From: Gnetum montanum
Lineage: Eukaryota; Streptophyta; Gnetopsida; Gnetales; Gnetaceae
Length of the DNA stretch: 64,000 nt
Assembly (NCBI GenBank): GCA_015680685.1
Contig: MNCI01005567.1
Coordinates: 607,671-671,670 of the forward strand
Direction of reading: 5' to 3'
The position numbers and the translations under genes are program-made. Below the pieces are notes generated by a model. That model searched no databases and was not told where the DNA came from. It was given only the letters and a program-made list of their open reading frames with translations. Numbering within the stretch: the first letter of the stretch is position 1; every line of letters starts with the position of its first letter. This document shows, one piece after another, positions 33,094-45,485 of this stretch.

Positions 33094-34699
33094 AGTAGTG
33101 TACATAATCACATTAGTTAAGCATGTAAAGACATCATAATCATTACATATAAAACGTAATTATAATAAGTTAATTCATCCCCAATAATCCACCGAGACAA
33201 CACATGTAATGTATAAATCATAATTATACAACAATACCTAATGTGTCTAGAAGGGATGTAACAACATGTTCCCATAGAACTAACACATCTTAGTTTTCTG
33301 TTACTCTTCGTTATGTCATAATATTCCTTCAACAACTCAACAACACATCTTAACAACTTAGGAGGCAAATTCAAAGATCTTTCTTTATATCATAGCCAAG
33401 ATAATTCTTTTAAAAGAGTAAAAAAACAACGTTTCTTATTATTGTTTTTCACATTCTTAAGAAATCTTTTAGTATGTGCTTATTTATTTATTTACCTAAA
33501 ATTTAAATTTTTTGCATGACCTTTTTTTATAATTGTAATTCATTATACTATTATCCTATTGTTTTACTAATACCATACTAATTTAGTATTTTTTTTATTT
33601 AGCATATTATACAAACTTAAAACATTGAGACTTTATTTATGAAAGTGAGTAGTAATGCCTCCAAGGCCAAAGGCAACAAGAAAAAATCTACAAATAGCAA
33701 TGTAAGACTTTCTATTAATAAAAATTCTTCAAAGGCTTTAGGTCTTATTTCTATGAATTTTTTGGTGCCAAATGGATTACTACTAATGACAAATAAGTAA
33801 GAAAAATTATTAAATGAATTTTTGATAAACAAGAAAGATGCAACATGAAAACATGTGATATATCATTCTAAATCATTAAATCCAAAGGATAAATTTACTA
33901 TTATATATTTTGTGGTAATATAAATAATAGTAGAATTAATAGATTTAGTATTATTTGACAATTATTAACCAAAGAGATGTTGTTCCATGTTAGAGGATGC
34001 GAAATAAAGTTATAATTGTTATTATTGTGTCTATTACAAATTTTATGAAAGAAAAAAAATTTTAAAAAGAAAATATAGCATTTTTATGACAAACTCTAGG
34101 AATAGCCCATAATCTCAAGCATACTTACATGAAGAGGATTCAAATTTAGTATAGGTAAATAATTTTTAATTTTGACCAAAAACATCAATAGGCCATCATC
34201 TTCAAATTTGTGATAGTTTTAGCATTTTAGACATTTCTTCTTTCTTCAAAGCTATTGGTAAGATAAGTATGTAGCTAATTTTAAATTATTTAAAATGATA
34301 TCCTTCTCACTAAATGTTTTTCTTAATTAATTAATCAAATTATGAGGGTACTTTTTTTCTATATTTTAATTATAAGTGCTAGATCACAACCAACCATTAA
34401 AACCATGGGCTATTATACTCAATATTTACATACTATTATAGAATACGCAATGGAAAATTTTTTATATCTTAATAATATTTCACTCAATGCAACAAGATAC
34501 TATACATATCAAAAAATGGTTACTTCAATAACAGTAGCTAGAAAGGGATACTAAGCTTCATCATATGATTAATTTCAAGCTTCCTTGTTTGATAGAAAAA
34601 AATAAGTTATATTTTCTTTCTTATTTAAATTGCATTATACATATTTATAATAAGAAATTTAAAATATGAAATCACTTCTACATTTTAACATAATTGCTA
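33094..34699. other. AT-rich region, probably N-terminal part of the hAT relic
   Basis: Base composition changes sharply to very AT-rich. The plus strand has a few basic stretches (near 33,660: PPRPKATRKNL) that could come from a BED-type DNA-binding region, but I cannot confirm this. No LTR or other element border was identified beyond 33,093. Confidence 0.35.
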
Positions 34700-36282
34700 T
34701 TTTTTTAGAGGATATCAAGAACATTATTGTTACCAAAATAAAAAAGTAGAAATATCATAGTTTGGGATATTCATTTATGGTTGATTATTGAAGTGATGCA
34801 AAGAAAAGAGCTTATGTGAATTTCTTAATTGGATACAACAAGACTAGTATTCTCTTTATAATTGTAAATGTTACTAGACACATAAAAAATTTTAAGCTAA
34901 TGTATGATTTACTTTCAGAAGTCATTTAAGAAGTTGGAAAAGAAAACATTGTAGAGGTGATAATTGCTAATGCTTTAACGTATATCAAAGCTAGAGAAAA
35001 CTTGAACAAGATTTTTATCTTATTTTATAAATTCCATGTACTACTCACTTCATGGATCTTTTGTATAAAGATATCAAAAAGCAACCATGGATAAATATAT
35101 TAATTTGAATTTAAATATTATATTTTTATTTACTTATTAAATTATAGTATATATTAATATGAAATTATTTGCTAATATTGTATTATTTTTTTTATTTTTA
35201 TAAATAAAAGAAATTACCAAAAAAATATAATAAAGTGAAAAAGTTCATAAATGCACATATTTTGGTGCATACTTTATTTCCATGAGGCAACAAAGGAAAA
35301 GAATTAAAACAATCAACGTAAAAAAGATTTGCATGTAGTTTCATTACATTGCAAAGCATGCTTGAAAGCAATGTTGGTCTTAAAACATTATTCATTTGCT
35401 CAAAGTGGATGTTAGATTTTAGTTAAATAGTGTATTTAGTTTTTATTATCTTTTTTATATTGCATTATATGATATTATGTTTGAAATTTTTTTAGATAGA
35501 CATCTCCTACTTATGAAAACTATGTCTTTCATCTAACAAAATTGCTATTTATGATATTGTTCTTAATAAGCATAAAAAGATTTGGCATATTGTTGAAGAA
35601 ATTATTGAGGTATGATACTTAATAAAGCTCAATTTATCTTATGATGTATACATTCCACATCTTATTATTTATTGTCATCCTTTTGCACTAATTTATAAAT
35701 CTCTATCATAGTTATCCTTTATTTTGAATGCTTACTAGATACTATTTATTTTTTATAATCATTAACTACCTAATAGCCTATGTCATTTTGTATTATAATG
35801 TAATGATGCTTGACCCCCTATGTGTACTAATTGCCTACTTGATAGTCTATGTTATACTTATTTAAGATAGCATATATTCAATAATACCATTACATGTATG
35901 AATTACATAAGTTTACTTGGGTGACATATATTGAAGAATCTTCTACAAACATTAAAATGATTTTTTCACACATGATAATCTATTTAATGCACATTAAAGT
36001 ATATTATTTAGTTTTCAAAGCTATCATGTGATTGTCTATATCATTTTTAATCTTCTATAAGCATGCCTTCTAGTAGAAATGGAAGTGAAAGGAAGTAACA
36101 GACGCACCAACCAAAATATTTAGGGTCTAATTAGCTAACTATTCACTAATTATATCTTAATAAATAATATTGTAGCTTAATGTTATTTTGCTAACTATCT
36201 AAGAATTATCAATTCAAAATATTTAGCATCTAACTACACTCTAATTGCATATCAGCAAAAGGGATTGTAGCTGAATGATAAT
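34700..36282 (+). pseudogene. hAT transposase relic, 5' part (DUF659-like region)
   Basis: Plus-strand pieces in mixed frames read like the middle of a plant hAT transposase. A GYSIHGW-like block near 34,760 and a CKEKSLCEF-like block are followed by ILFIIVNVT at 34,850. Then come SEVI and VGKENIVEVIIANALTYIKA at 34,910-34,990, and a FMDLLYKDIKKQPW block at 35,050-35,090. The family has GWTD, VGxxNVVQVVTDN and CAAHCIDLML-type motifs there. A further block near 35,500-35,620 matches the part before the C-terminal domain. The gene continues at 46,382 after the inserted Athila-like element. Confidence 0.6.
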
Positions 36283-37219
36283 TGGTGAGTGGCGAGGTAC
36301 CCCTACGCTCAACCATATGAATACAAGTGTTTCACTCAAGATCCGGTCGAATTCCAAGGACTAAGTGCCTATGTGTCTTTGTGGAACAAGGATGGGTTGG
36401 TTGATCATTGTCTTCCCAAACTTACTTATATGTTACAATTGTATGGTTAAGTAAGCTTGAGACATATGATTTTTATATCTTTTATGCTTTTATGTCATGT
36501 GCTAATAAGGGACAAGAGAGATAATTAAGTGACCAATTTATCTTAACTACTCATTCAATATGTTCTAACTAATCCTAACACCAACATCCATTCTCACTTG
36601 TCATACACATCCTGAACCAATACAACACTACTAGGATTACCAAGCGCTAATCATTACTGTGTTACCAAGTGTTACACACATGCTTGAAGTGATCGTACTG
36701 AGCATAATTTAACTATTTTTTTAATTGATCAAAATGAATTACTACGCTAATAACATAAATGTAAAGTGCATAAAATAAAATAAATGCATAAGAAAATAAA
36801 ATAAATGTGTAAGAAAACAAATCTCAAGTGCTGCAAGGATGAATCAAAGAGCTCGTCTTTATTGCTGTACACAAGGCATGCTCAAGTACACAATGCTCAA
36901 ATAAAGATCCATCCACACTTAGACCTCCTACTGCAGGCACTTGGAAAATACTCTAACTTTCAAATAGACTACAAGAGTTTCACTACTTAACTACTAAAAG
37001 ACATCTCTCAATTGTGCACTTGGGCACTGTATTTATAGGCTTGGGAGGAACTACTCTAATAATTAGAGTAACCACTCTAATAATTAGAATAAACCGCTAG
37101 AGTAACTACTCTAATAACTAGAATAAACCACTAGAGTAATTGCTCTAATAATTAGAATAAACCACTAGAGTAACTACTCTAATAAGTAGAATAAACCACT
37201 AGAGTAACCACTCTCATCA
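36283..37219 (-). repeat. 3' LTR of element F
   Basis: It is 937 bp and co-linear with 45,486-46,376. On the minus strand it starts TGATGAGAGTGG and ends CCACTCACCA. The length difference from the 5' LTR is largely explained by extra units of the internal tandem repeat (37,056-37,213). A minus-strand TATA box (TATAAATA) lies at 37,030-37,037. Confidence 0.9.
37056..37213. repeat. Tandem repeat in the 3' LTR of F, about 34-bp unit, five copies
   Basis: Units read TAATAATTAGAATAAACC then ACTAGAGTAACTACTC. The 5' LTR has only about three and a half units (46,263-46,370). On the minus strand the array lies at the very start of the LTR (U3). Confidence 0.85.
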
Positions 37220-39173
37220 TATCCCCATGACTGAATGAAAACTCATCCTTGAGTTCCTTACAAAATATTGGGAAGGTATGGGATTATTGACTAATTAACA
37301 ATTGATGGTGGAATGGGATGATAGATACAACGTGCCTAGTGATAGATCAATAAGCATATTACAACATTGTGGTGAACACTTGTACATAAATGACATCCAA
37401 GCCTTTATTTGGCAGCTTGTAGAGAAAGAGAGAGAAAGAAAATGAAGCATGTTCCTGCCAATGCTAAGATTGTGCCTTCCATTGTTTCTCCATAGCCATG
37501 CCACCAGACTTGCTCCTTTCATAAATGCTTCAATTTTGGTCCATCCTAAGTGCTTCCTCCAAACCTAGTCCATTATTTATATTATCACCATCTACACAGA
37601 CAACATAGTTACAAATGCATAAGGATAGATAAATGACAATGCAATTGATACCTTGCCTCGATATGAAGTGCATTGGCTGAGTTGTGGTTATGGTAAAAAC
37701 TGGTTCAAAGATTTATCACAGGTGACTACCCAAGGTGTAGCGGTTAGGCGAATAGTAAAATGGAGAAAATTGAAAAATTTGTGCTAAGGTCCCCATGACT
37801 AAGAGTGAACCTCCAGTAGTAATAAGATGGAAAAATATGAGGAACAAGAAAGATGGGAAAAATAACAACAGCAATGCCAATAAAATGCATTTCATGGATG
37901 GTGATGAAACAAGAGATGATTGATTGCAGGAAATTTTTAAGGAAAAGAACTTAACAATTGCACCAAAAAGGAATGCTAGTGGGTCCTCCCCAAAGCAAGC
38001 TCATGCCTTTTATGCCTTGACAAACCCACAAACCAAAGAGTCCATAGGCTCTAGGAATGTCATTTGGAAGAAAGAGTTAAAAGCTTACACATAATAATTC
38101 ACCAAAGAAAAATAATGCACCAACCCAGAATGGACTAATGATAAAACTAGCAATGAGGTGGAAAATGAGAAGAAAGATGGAGAGGAAAGAATGGAATGGA
38201 ATCCCAAGAACAAGGTTGTGTAAATCCCCTTGTGTATTTCATGGTTAATGTAATTGAGTAGAACTTATCCCAAATCTAAACTCAAACAAATCACATCCAG
38301 TGACCTCACATCAATACACTTAGCCAATTCATCCACTTGAAGCAACAAGAATGCTTCTACAAAAATTCACCACCATTCCAAGGAGAGTGAGATGGAGAAG
38401 CAGGAAGTGAGAAAGGGCCTTAGTTAGAGGGAACCTTCAAGCATGGGTAACATGTCTTTCCAGTGTCATAACCAATGCTTGTAGCCCATATTGCTTTTTT
38501 ATGTCTAAGGGGTGTGCTTTGAATTCTCACCTTTTTCTCTTTCTTTCTTTCTTTCTTTCTTTTTTTTTTTTTGTGTGTGTGTGAGAACCATACCATGCAA
38601 AGACTTAGTTTTATTCACTTAGTTTCCTAATTTTTGAACAATATTAGAATGGTGGAAAACCCAAGAAAAAGCATCCAAGCACCCAAGAGAATGGCCAACA
38701 CAAACGCATCGAACTCCCTTGAAGTCACACCCTTTTCATCATTTGAGTCTTTCCTTGGCTTGAAAAGTACCCAACCACCAATTCATTAAAAGTTTACTTA
38801 GAAAAAGATGGACTATACAGTTCCAAGCCAAAGGAGACCATAGAGTTGTATGGATGAGTGGATGATGTGGACTCATTAGCATCATAATTCAAAGGTAAAA
38901 ACCAAACATTAGTAATCAATATGATATAATTCAATCCACCATCATGAGCACTTATTGGATGATGAATAAAAGTAAATCAAGCAATCATACAAATAGTCAA
39001 AATATGAACGATGGTGTTAAACAAAAAAAAGAAAAGTTGGAAAAATGTGTAAAAAAATGTGTGAAAAAAAATGTAAAAAAAATGTGTAAAACAAAAATTC
39101 AAAAAGAACTGAGGGCCTAGAATGGTTAGCATAGGTCGCCATCTCCCCCATGATTGAGTTGGAAGGAGGAAAT
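37220..39173 (-). other. Region between integrase and 3' LTR of element F
   Basis: It begins (minus-strand end) with the polypurine tract at 37,220-37,233. On the minus strand a GCTTTGGGGAGGACCC block at 37,981-37,996 is shared with element G (52,126-52,141). A CTTT/T/GT simple repeat is at 38,540-38,582. Short AAATGTGT runs are at 39,010-39,090. Athila elements often have an extra ORF here, but I see none intact. Confidence 0.5.
38540..38582. repeat. Simple repeat (CTTT)n, T run, (GT)n
   Basis: Consecutive CTTT units lead into a T run and then GTGTGTGTGTG. Low-complexity sequence inside the 3' UTR of element F. Confidence 0.85.
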
Positions 39174-40385
39174 CTAAAATAGTGAGTAGGCTTGTCCATC
39201 AAGAGCGGTAGCATGTATACTAGCTATCCTAAGCTTTTGGAAAGGTTTGGTTTGTTGCACATTGACCAAAAGTTTCTTATCCGAGCTCTCAAGTTTGTAT
39301 ATTTTCATGGCCCCTGAAGGAAAATTTGCATAAATAATATAAGGTCCTTCCCACGGTGTTTGAAATTTAGTATTTTGTGGCACATGTGTGGGATTCTAGT
39401 AGAGAACCTTATCTCTTGGCTAATATTTAACTTTCCTAATTCTTAGGTCATGACGTTGTTTATTGAATGCCTTGTGCAATTCATTAGATGACAGGGTAGC
39501 TAGTCAGTTTTCATCTAGCAAATTAAGGGTTACTAACCGTTGTTTCTATGGTAGGTCAAGGTCAAGGTTGAGGTTACATTCCATGGATAGTGTATAGAGC
39601 TTAGTTTGAATGGGAAGCATTAATAATTTACCATACACTAACCCATAGGGAGAGTAGCCTATAGGAAGTTTCCATGTGGAGTGATATGCCCAAAGAGCAT
39701 CATTTAGTTTAGTGTTCCAGTCTCGCCTAAACTTGCTAATAGTTCTTGTCAATATTTTTGTAATCTTCCTATTGGTGACTACGGCTTGACCATTCTCTTG
39801 GGGTCGTATGGTGTTGTCAGTTTGTGTTCAACCCCTAAGCATTGCATTAACTTCTAAAATGTTTCACTTGTGAAGTGCATACCATTGTCTGAAATAAGTA
39901 CACATGACACACCAAGCCTGTTTATGATTTTTTGTTGAACAAATCATGCAACTGTAGATGATGTACAATCTTTAACAATAACTGCTTTTGCCCATTTTGT
40001 TAGGTAATTAATGGCAACAATAATATAAACTTTTCCATTGGACATTAGTGTAATTAGCCCCATAAAATCAATTCCCCAAATGTTGAAGGGTTCTAACGAT
40101 TGAATCCATTATTGCGGACTGTCCATTCTAGCAATCATTCCTCCATCACGTTAATAATGCTCATAATATTGGACAAAACAATGGGCATCCCAAAATAATA
40201 TAGGCCAATAATATTCTGCAAGTAGGATCTTGATGGTCATTCATCTCCTAGTGTATTGACCCCCACAAGGACCCTCATGATCATATTGGACAACTTTCAA
40301 TTGATCTATATCAGGAACACACCATTGAACCAAGCCATCAAGACACACTTTGTAAAGTTTCCCATTAATCTCCATAAAGTACTTG
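39174..40385 (-). pseudogene. Integrase of element F
   Basis: Minus-strand blocks include QYDHEGPCGGQ (zinc-binding), WGIDFMG (first catalytic Asp), TKWAKAV, and LISDNGMHFTS (second Asp). ALWAYHSTWKLPIGYSPYGLVYGK follows at 39,546-39,752, and FQTPWEGPYII with FPSGAMKI at 39,174-39,383 forms the C-terminal barrel. The stretch that should hold the third catalytic residue reads TTPYDPKRMVKP and then a stop, so the Glu is lost by a frame change. The order and motifs match Athila-type Ty3/gypsy integrases. Confidence 0.9.
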
Positions 40386-41060
40386 GCTCAGTGAAGAAAC
40401 TGTTGTTTCTTCTTAAGGTTTAACTCTTGTGGTGTTTGTTGGATGAGGAGATAGGTAAGAATGCTACTGTACCAGTTTGTCTCCATGGGTGATTGATTAT
40501 TCATAACACCAGCAAAGAGGAATTCATCAAGGAAATGATCAAAAATTGGATACTCATCCTCTTTTTTGTCCCATAGCAACTGAGATAAATGATCAACAAC
40601 TAAGTTCTTGGTACCTTTATGATCGATCATCGTAAGATCAAACTATTGTAAGATTACAAGCCATTGTATCATATGAGGGATTACCATTGGCTTATTCATG
40701 AGGAACCTTATTGCACTATGATCTATATGTATATATACTTTATATCCTAATACATAGTGTCTAAACTTTTCTAGTGCAAACACTACAGCCATTAATTCTT
40801 TCTCTGTGGTAGTGTAGTTAAGTTGTGCACTAGTGATCTTCTACTTGCATAGTGAATGTAATAAGGATGCTTCTGGTCATCTAACTATGTAAGTACGGCT
40901 CTTAAGGCATAGTTGGATGCGTCAGTCACGATATGTAGAATGGGTGTTTCTACTAGCTTCTGTTTCAGAGTTTGAAAAGCTAATTCGCATTCCCTGGTCC
41001 ACTTGAAAGGTACATCCTTTTTTGTTAATTCCACCAATGGTTTGGAAACCTTTGAAAAGT
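40386..41060 (-). pseudogene. RNase H of element F
   Basis: The open piece at 40,388-40,630 reads IDHKGTKNLVVDHLSQL, then PIFDHFLDEFLF and NWYSSILTYLL. This is the standard end of RNase H and the start of the integrase linker in Athila-type elements. The upstream half contains a YTTTEKELMAVVFAL-like block in broken frames near 40,790. There is only a single RNase H here, unlike the Tat-like element at the left. Confidence 0.8.
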
Positions 41061-41930
41061 TCTTAATAAATCTTCTATAGTAGCCAGTATGTTGAAGTAA
41101 TGACCAAATATCTTTGACAGGTTTTGGTTAATAGGTAATTCCTTGGATAAATTTGATTTTCTCAAGGTCTACCTCTATCCTTATGTGTGATATTTTATGC
41201 CCTAGTACTATGCCCTCTTGGACAATCAAATGGATTTTCTACCAGTTGAGCCTCAAATTCATTTCTACACATTATTTTAACACTTGCTCTAACCGGTCCA
41301 AGGTTTGATCAAATTTTGCTCCATAGGTGGAGAAATTGTCCACAAAGACTTCTACACCATTTCCTATCTGTTGTTGGAAGAAGCTTAGAACTAGTCATTG
41401 AAATGTTACAGGGGCATTGCACAAGCCAAACGGCATCTATTTGTATGCACACATTCCCCAAGGACTAGTGAACGTAGTCTTGGCTTGGTCATCTAGGGCT
41501 ATTTGTATTTGATTATATCCACTGTATCCATCCAGAAAACTGTAGTAGAGATGCCCTACGATGGTGTCTAAGACTTGGTCAACAAATGCTAATGAAAAGT
41601 GATCTTTGAATGTTGCCATATTTAGTAGCCTAAAATCTATGCACACCCTCAATTTGCCTCCCTTTTTAGCACAATCACTAAGGGGCTAACCCATTCACTA
41701 TCATCAATGGGGTATATGAACCCAGCCTTAAGAAGTTGTTCAATTTCTTCCTTAACTACTTGCTTCAGCTTAGGGTTCAATTGCCTCTACGGTTGTCTTC
41801 AAGGCTTCATGGAGGGGTCAGTGTAAATTCTATGTTGGCATATCCTAGGATCTATTCTAGTTAATTTGAGATATTACCAAGCGAAGGCTTTTGACCATCT
41901 ATTAATTACCTTCAACAGTTCTTCTTTCTA
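41061..41930 (-). pseudogene. Reverse transcriptase of element F
   Basis: The open piece at 41,437-41,652 reads MRVCIDFRLLNMATFKDHFS, then LDGYSGYNQIQIALDDQAKT and FTSPWGMCAYK, which are the core blocks of Ty3/gypsy reverse transcriptase. After it a frame change leads to MPFGLC-type sequence and VEVFVDNFS, where the family has the catalytic FMDDFS; one of the two catalytic Asp residues has become Asn. The region before 41,700 is broken. Confidence 0.9.
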
Positions 41931-42275
41931 TTGAAGAGTAAGCTTAGTGTTGATAATTATCGGTTTTCTATTTTTAAGAAACATGTATTTGATACTAGTA
42001 GGCAATGGTTTCATCTCAAGGGTCTCCCGCTTAAATTTCTCAAGGATTTCCAACTTCCCCTAGTTAACATTTTCAAGGTTAATACTTGGAAGTTACTGGT
42101 GGACTTGCTCTAATGCGTCTATGCTATTGATGTAAGCACAAGTCAAACCCTCAGTTGCTTCCATGCATATGAGTGAACTACTTTCTTGATCAGTTGTCAG
42201 TCACTGGGTGCCTTCCTATTGTGTGGCTATTTCATACAGGCATCTTTGTATGTTGATCACTTATGTACACTAATT

Positions 42276-42734
42276 TCATGCAGGCAATGTTAAACTTTGC
42301 ACAAACCATGACCTCTGCATGCAATTACACCCTATGTTACTGTATGTGATGCACAAAAATTTCTTCTTCTTGATCTTTCCTAATGTATTTTCCTTTGATA
42401 TTTCTAGGGAAAGATTGTAGATTCCTAGGCATGCATTGATGGTGCTTAGCCATGCTCTTCCCATTATGATTGGGAAGACCCCCTTACCATTGTTCACCAA
42501 AATCACTAGGAAGTCAGCTAGGTATGACCACCCACAAATAGTGGTAACAATGTCTTCCACCAGTCCCAATGGGACAGTGATGGACTGGTCAACCAACTCT
42601 AGACATATGTTTCTCTTTTTCAATGGAGTTAGGTTCCAGGCCTTGTACATTTCTTGAGAAATCAAGTTGATACTAGAACCTAAATCTAAAAGAGCCTTGC
42701 ACGGTGCATTTCTAGTGATTTGTAAGTATATCAA
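42276..42734 (-). pseudogene. Aspartic protease region of element F
   Basis: This 152-codon open piece includes APCKALLDLGSSINLISQEM (the Athila-type DLGAS active site is DLGSS here), then GLVEDIVTTICGWSYLADF, then PIIMGRAWLSTINA. All are in the positions expected for a retroviral-type protease, so this domain is one of the better preserved in the element. It lies between gag and reverse transcriptase, separated from both by stops. Confidence 0.85.
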
Positions 42735-45240
42735 AGGACTCCCAGGATTAGAGAATTTCTTGGGAAGGTGGCCAGCTTTGATTCAATCGATGACGTCATG
42801 TGTTAGCATGATCGTATGTGTTGAGTGCAGTGGTTGAGTTGAAGGAGGCTCTAAAATTTTGATTAATACTAAGGCATCTAAGGAATCAAACACTTGTGAT
42901 TGCAAGGGCTTGGTTGGACCGTTGGTTCTAAGGAAAGGTCTTTTCTTCATGTGGTTTTTGGAACGAATAGTAGGTTGAGAGTTAATAGCCCTTGTGGTAT
43001 TACATTGTTGTAGCTAGGTAGGGATTCCACCCTACATAGCTAGAGTAGGTGGTAGTGGAGCTATTGGTGGAAGAGATGTAGTCAAATGAGAAGGATGATA
43101 TGCTTGTGGAATATCACTCCTAGAAGAGGGAGTCCCATAATACTCGTGGGCTTGGTAGTGAGGTTGAGGAGTGACGTGACTAGTAGAGTCACATGGGAAG
43201 ATTGGCTACTACACGTAATATCCATATGGGTCAGGTTGCCAGTAAGGATACTATCGCCTTGGTGGTGGCATTCCCCATGATTGTGGGTGCTGCCACTATT
43301 GATATTGCTGAATCGATTGTGGTGGAGTTCCACTAGGATAATATGTTAAAGGTTGGTGGAACTATCTTGGGTTACCTTGAGGATAAGACAACCTTTGAGG
43401 TGTTTGCCTTTTGTTTAATCGTGGGTTGAGTGCATAAACCCCAGACTCTTATAGATGTAAGATTACAGGGAAACATCCCTTAGGATGGTCATATTAACAT
43501 ATCTCTCATTCACTATCATTGTTTGTTTCTAACTCCACAACCTTTTCAATGATGGCAACTTTGCCCTTACCCTTGCTACATGTATGTCTAGCTTCTCTCT
43601 TTTTTCTTTTTTCGTTATTACTATCTTACTCTCTAGACTCCTCTACTATTTTAAGAACAAATTGGAATCTATTGTGTAGGGAATCCCATATTTGGTCTAC
43701 CTTTGCTGAAACTTTTGATGTCATCTTTTGGATAGGCAAATTTTTCCTATTCACCATCTCTTCGAGTGGTGACTTTTCTTCATCCTCACAAAATCTTACT
43801 CCCCTCTTCTAGAGGGAAGGATCTTGGTTATACTCTTCTACACTTTCTCTCTTCCATAGCTAACCTTCTTCCTTAGCAAATTTCTTTCACAATCTTTGGA
43901 TTTGATGGGACCTAAGCTCGAATAGTCTTCCTTGGGTATAAGTCCCAAGGGTTCTTCTCATTTCATGCCTAAGCCCATCTACGAGATGGTGTATTTGATA
44001 CCTTTGCAAATAACCATGGCTAGGACAATGATGTAATAGTATATAGTATTGATCCATGGTAGCATCCAAGGGTTCATGTCCTCCTTGTTTCCAACCTTGG
44101 ATTTACTTTTGCAAGTTAGACACTCAAGAGTATGTTTGGTACTTATCGTTGAATAATTCTAACATAGTACTCCATCTATGAATAGATTCTAGTTCTAAGG
44201 ACCTATACCAGCTTTCTACTTCTTTAACTAGTGTTCATGGGAACAACTTAAGTGTTTTCCATTCATTCTCTATGTTTTGTAAGACACACATGTCATGGAA
44301 TGCTTGTAAATGATTCTGAGGATCAGTGTTGTATCCCCCTTTAAATCATGGGATGTTGTTCATATCTAATCTCTTGAAATCCTACTATCTTTCTAATGCC
44401 TTGTTGAAATTCTAACAACCTTAATTATGTCCAACATATTTTGAGTAGCGAGGAGGGGTTCATCGTGATTGTCTCATCCGTGGTGTCTATGATGCCTATG
44501 TTGTTCCCTACTCTCCCTTCTTCTATGTCGTGATTCTCTAGAATGCCCTTGTCCCCTTTCTGGCTATTTCATCTCTGACTTCCACTTTTCCTACCTTTAT
44601 TCTCATGGTCTTTTTCCTTATGATTGTGTCTGGATACCAAAGGAGAGGATGAAGGACATGATGAAGGTGAATATTAAGGAGAATCGTCATCATGACAGTG
44701 TCTACTACCTTCTCTTCAATGGTCTCAACCTTGATCACGATTGCGATCAGAATGTCCACCTTTATCATGAGTCTGTGTTCCTTTTTCAAACCCTTTGTGC
44801 CCGTGGGTATTAGAACTTGGTTTATGAATAGTGGAATGAAGGTTCTAATACACAACCCCTTGGCCAAAGTCAAGGGTAGAAACATTGTTGTGTGGCCGAT
44901 TGCCTGAGGTAGGTTCACCATCCTTATTTTCACTTAAGACATGTGGGACATCCTGGGACAACTTATGCTTCAAAGACTTATGATGTCTATCCAGTTCCAA
45001 GTCCCTTTGATGTTGTGCCTCTATGGGATGGTATTCTCTCAAGTCATAGTCTTGCACAATGTATTCTACCTGTAAGTGCAGGATGCGAATTCGTGTGAGA
45101 GCGTGAAGAAGCATGCTTGGGACTAAATGATTGGGAGGTAACACTATGTTACCTTCTAAGTCTTGCCAATGCAATTGTTCATCTTGATGGAGGATAAAGG
45201 TGAATTCTGGTATATACTCATCGAGATGAATATATACCAC
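42735..45240 (-). pseudogene. Gag of element F with zinc-knuckle and Pro-rich tail
   Basis: Reading the minus strand from 45,240: an N-terminal charged region (45,240-44,540), then the capsid core (44,400-43,887) with FPWTLVKEVESWYRSLE and YYILLHHCPSHGYLQR followed by HHLVDGLRHEMRRTLGTYTQ. Next is a zinc-knuckle-like CQYDHPKGCFP at about 43,480. A tail rich in Pro, Tyr and Gln (43,440-42,900) follows. Element G has the same parts (NNCPGHGFSEER; CNICLYDHPKGQCP; Pro-rich tail) on the plus strand. Stops and frame changes break it into pieces such as 43,887-44,069 and 44,845-45,240. Confidence 0.85.
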
Positions 45241-45465
45241 TCAAACTTGTTGAGGAACTGGCGGATCAACGTCATGTGTATTATGTTGCCGACTATTTCC
45301 TATTTTAGACCTAGGTGGTGAGGCACTTTCGTACGAAGAAGGAGACATACTTGTCTGTTCAGTGTGCAATGTATTCTTATTTATTATTTTCTCAACCAAC
45401 CCTAATGGTTCATTCCAACGATGTGAATGATTTCCTATGTTCTAGTTAGCGCACAAACAACTAAG

Positions 45466-45483
45466 TCCCTAGCAATGGTGTCA
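45466..45483 (-). promoter_or_regulatory. Primer-binding site of element F (tRNA-Asp type)
   Basis: The minus strand reads TGACACCATTGCTAGGGA, two bases after the LTR end. It differs from the tRNA-Asp complement TGGCGCCGTTGCCGGGGA only by transitions, as expected of methylation decay. Confidence 0.8.
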
Positions 45484-45485
45484 AT

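Noticed and set aside
37056-37213. Regular short repeats that might suggest a CRISPR-like array
   Set aside because: Units are directly adjacent without unique spacers, and the sequence is a plant LTR.
44538-44933. A 131-codon minus-strand frame read as a separate protein
   Set aside because: It lies within the charged linker region of gag of element F, and another frame gives the better family match.
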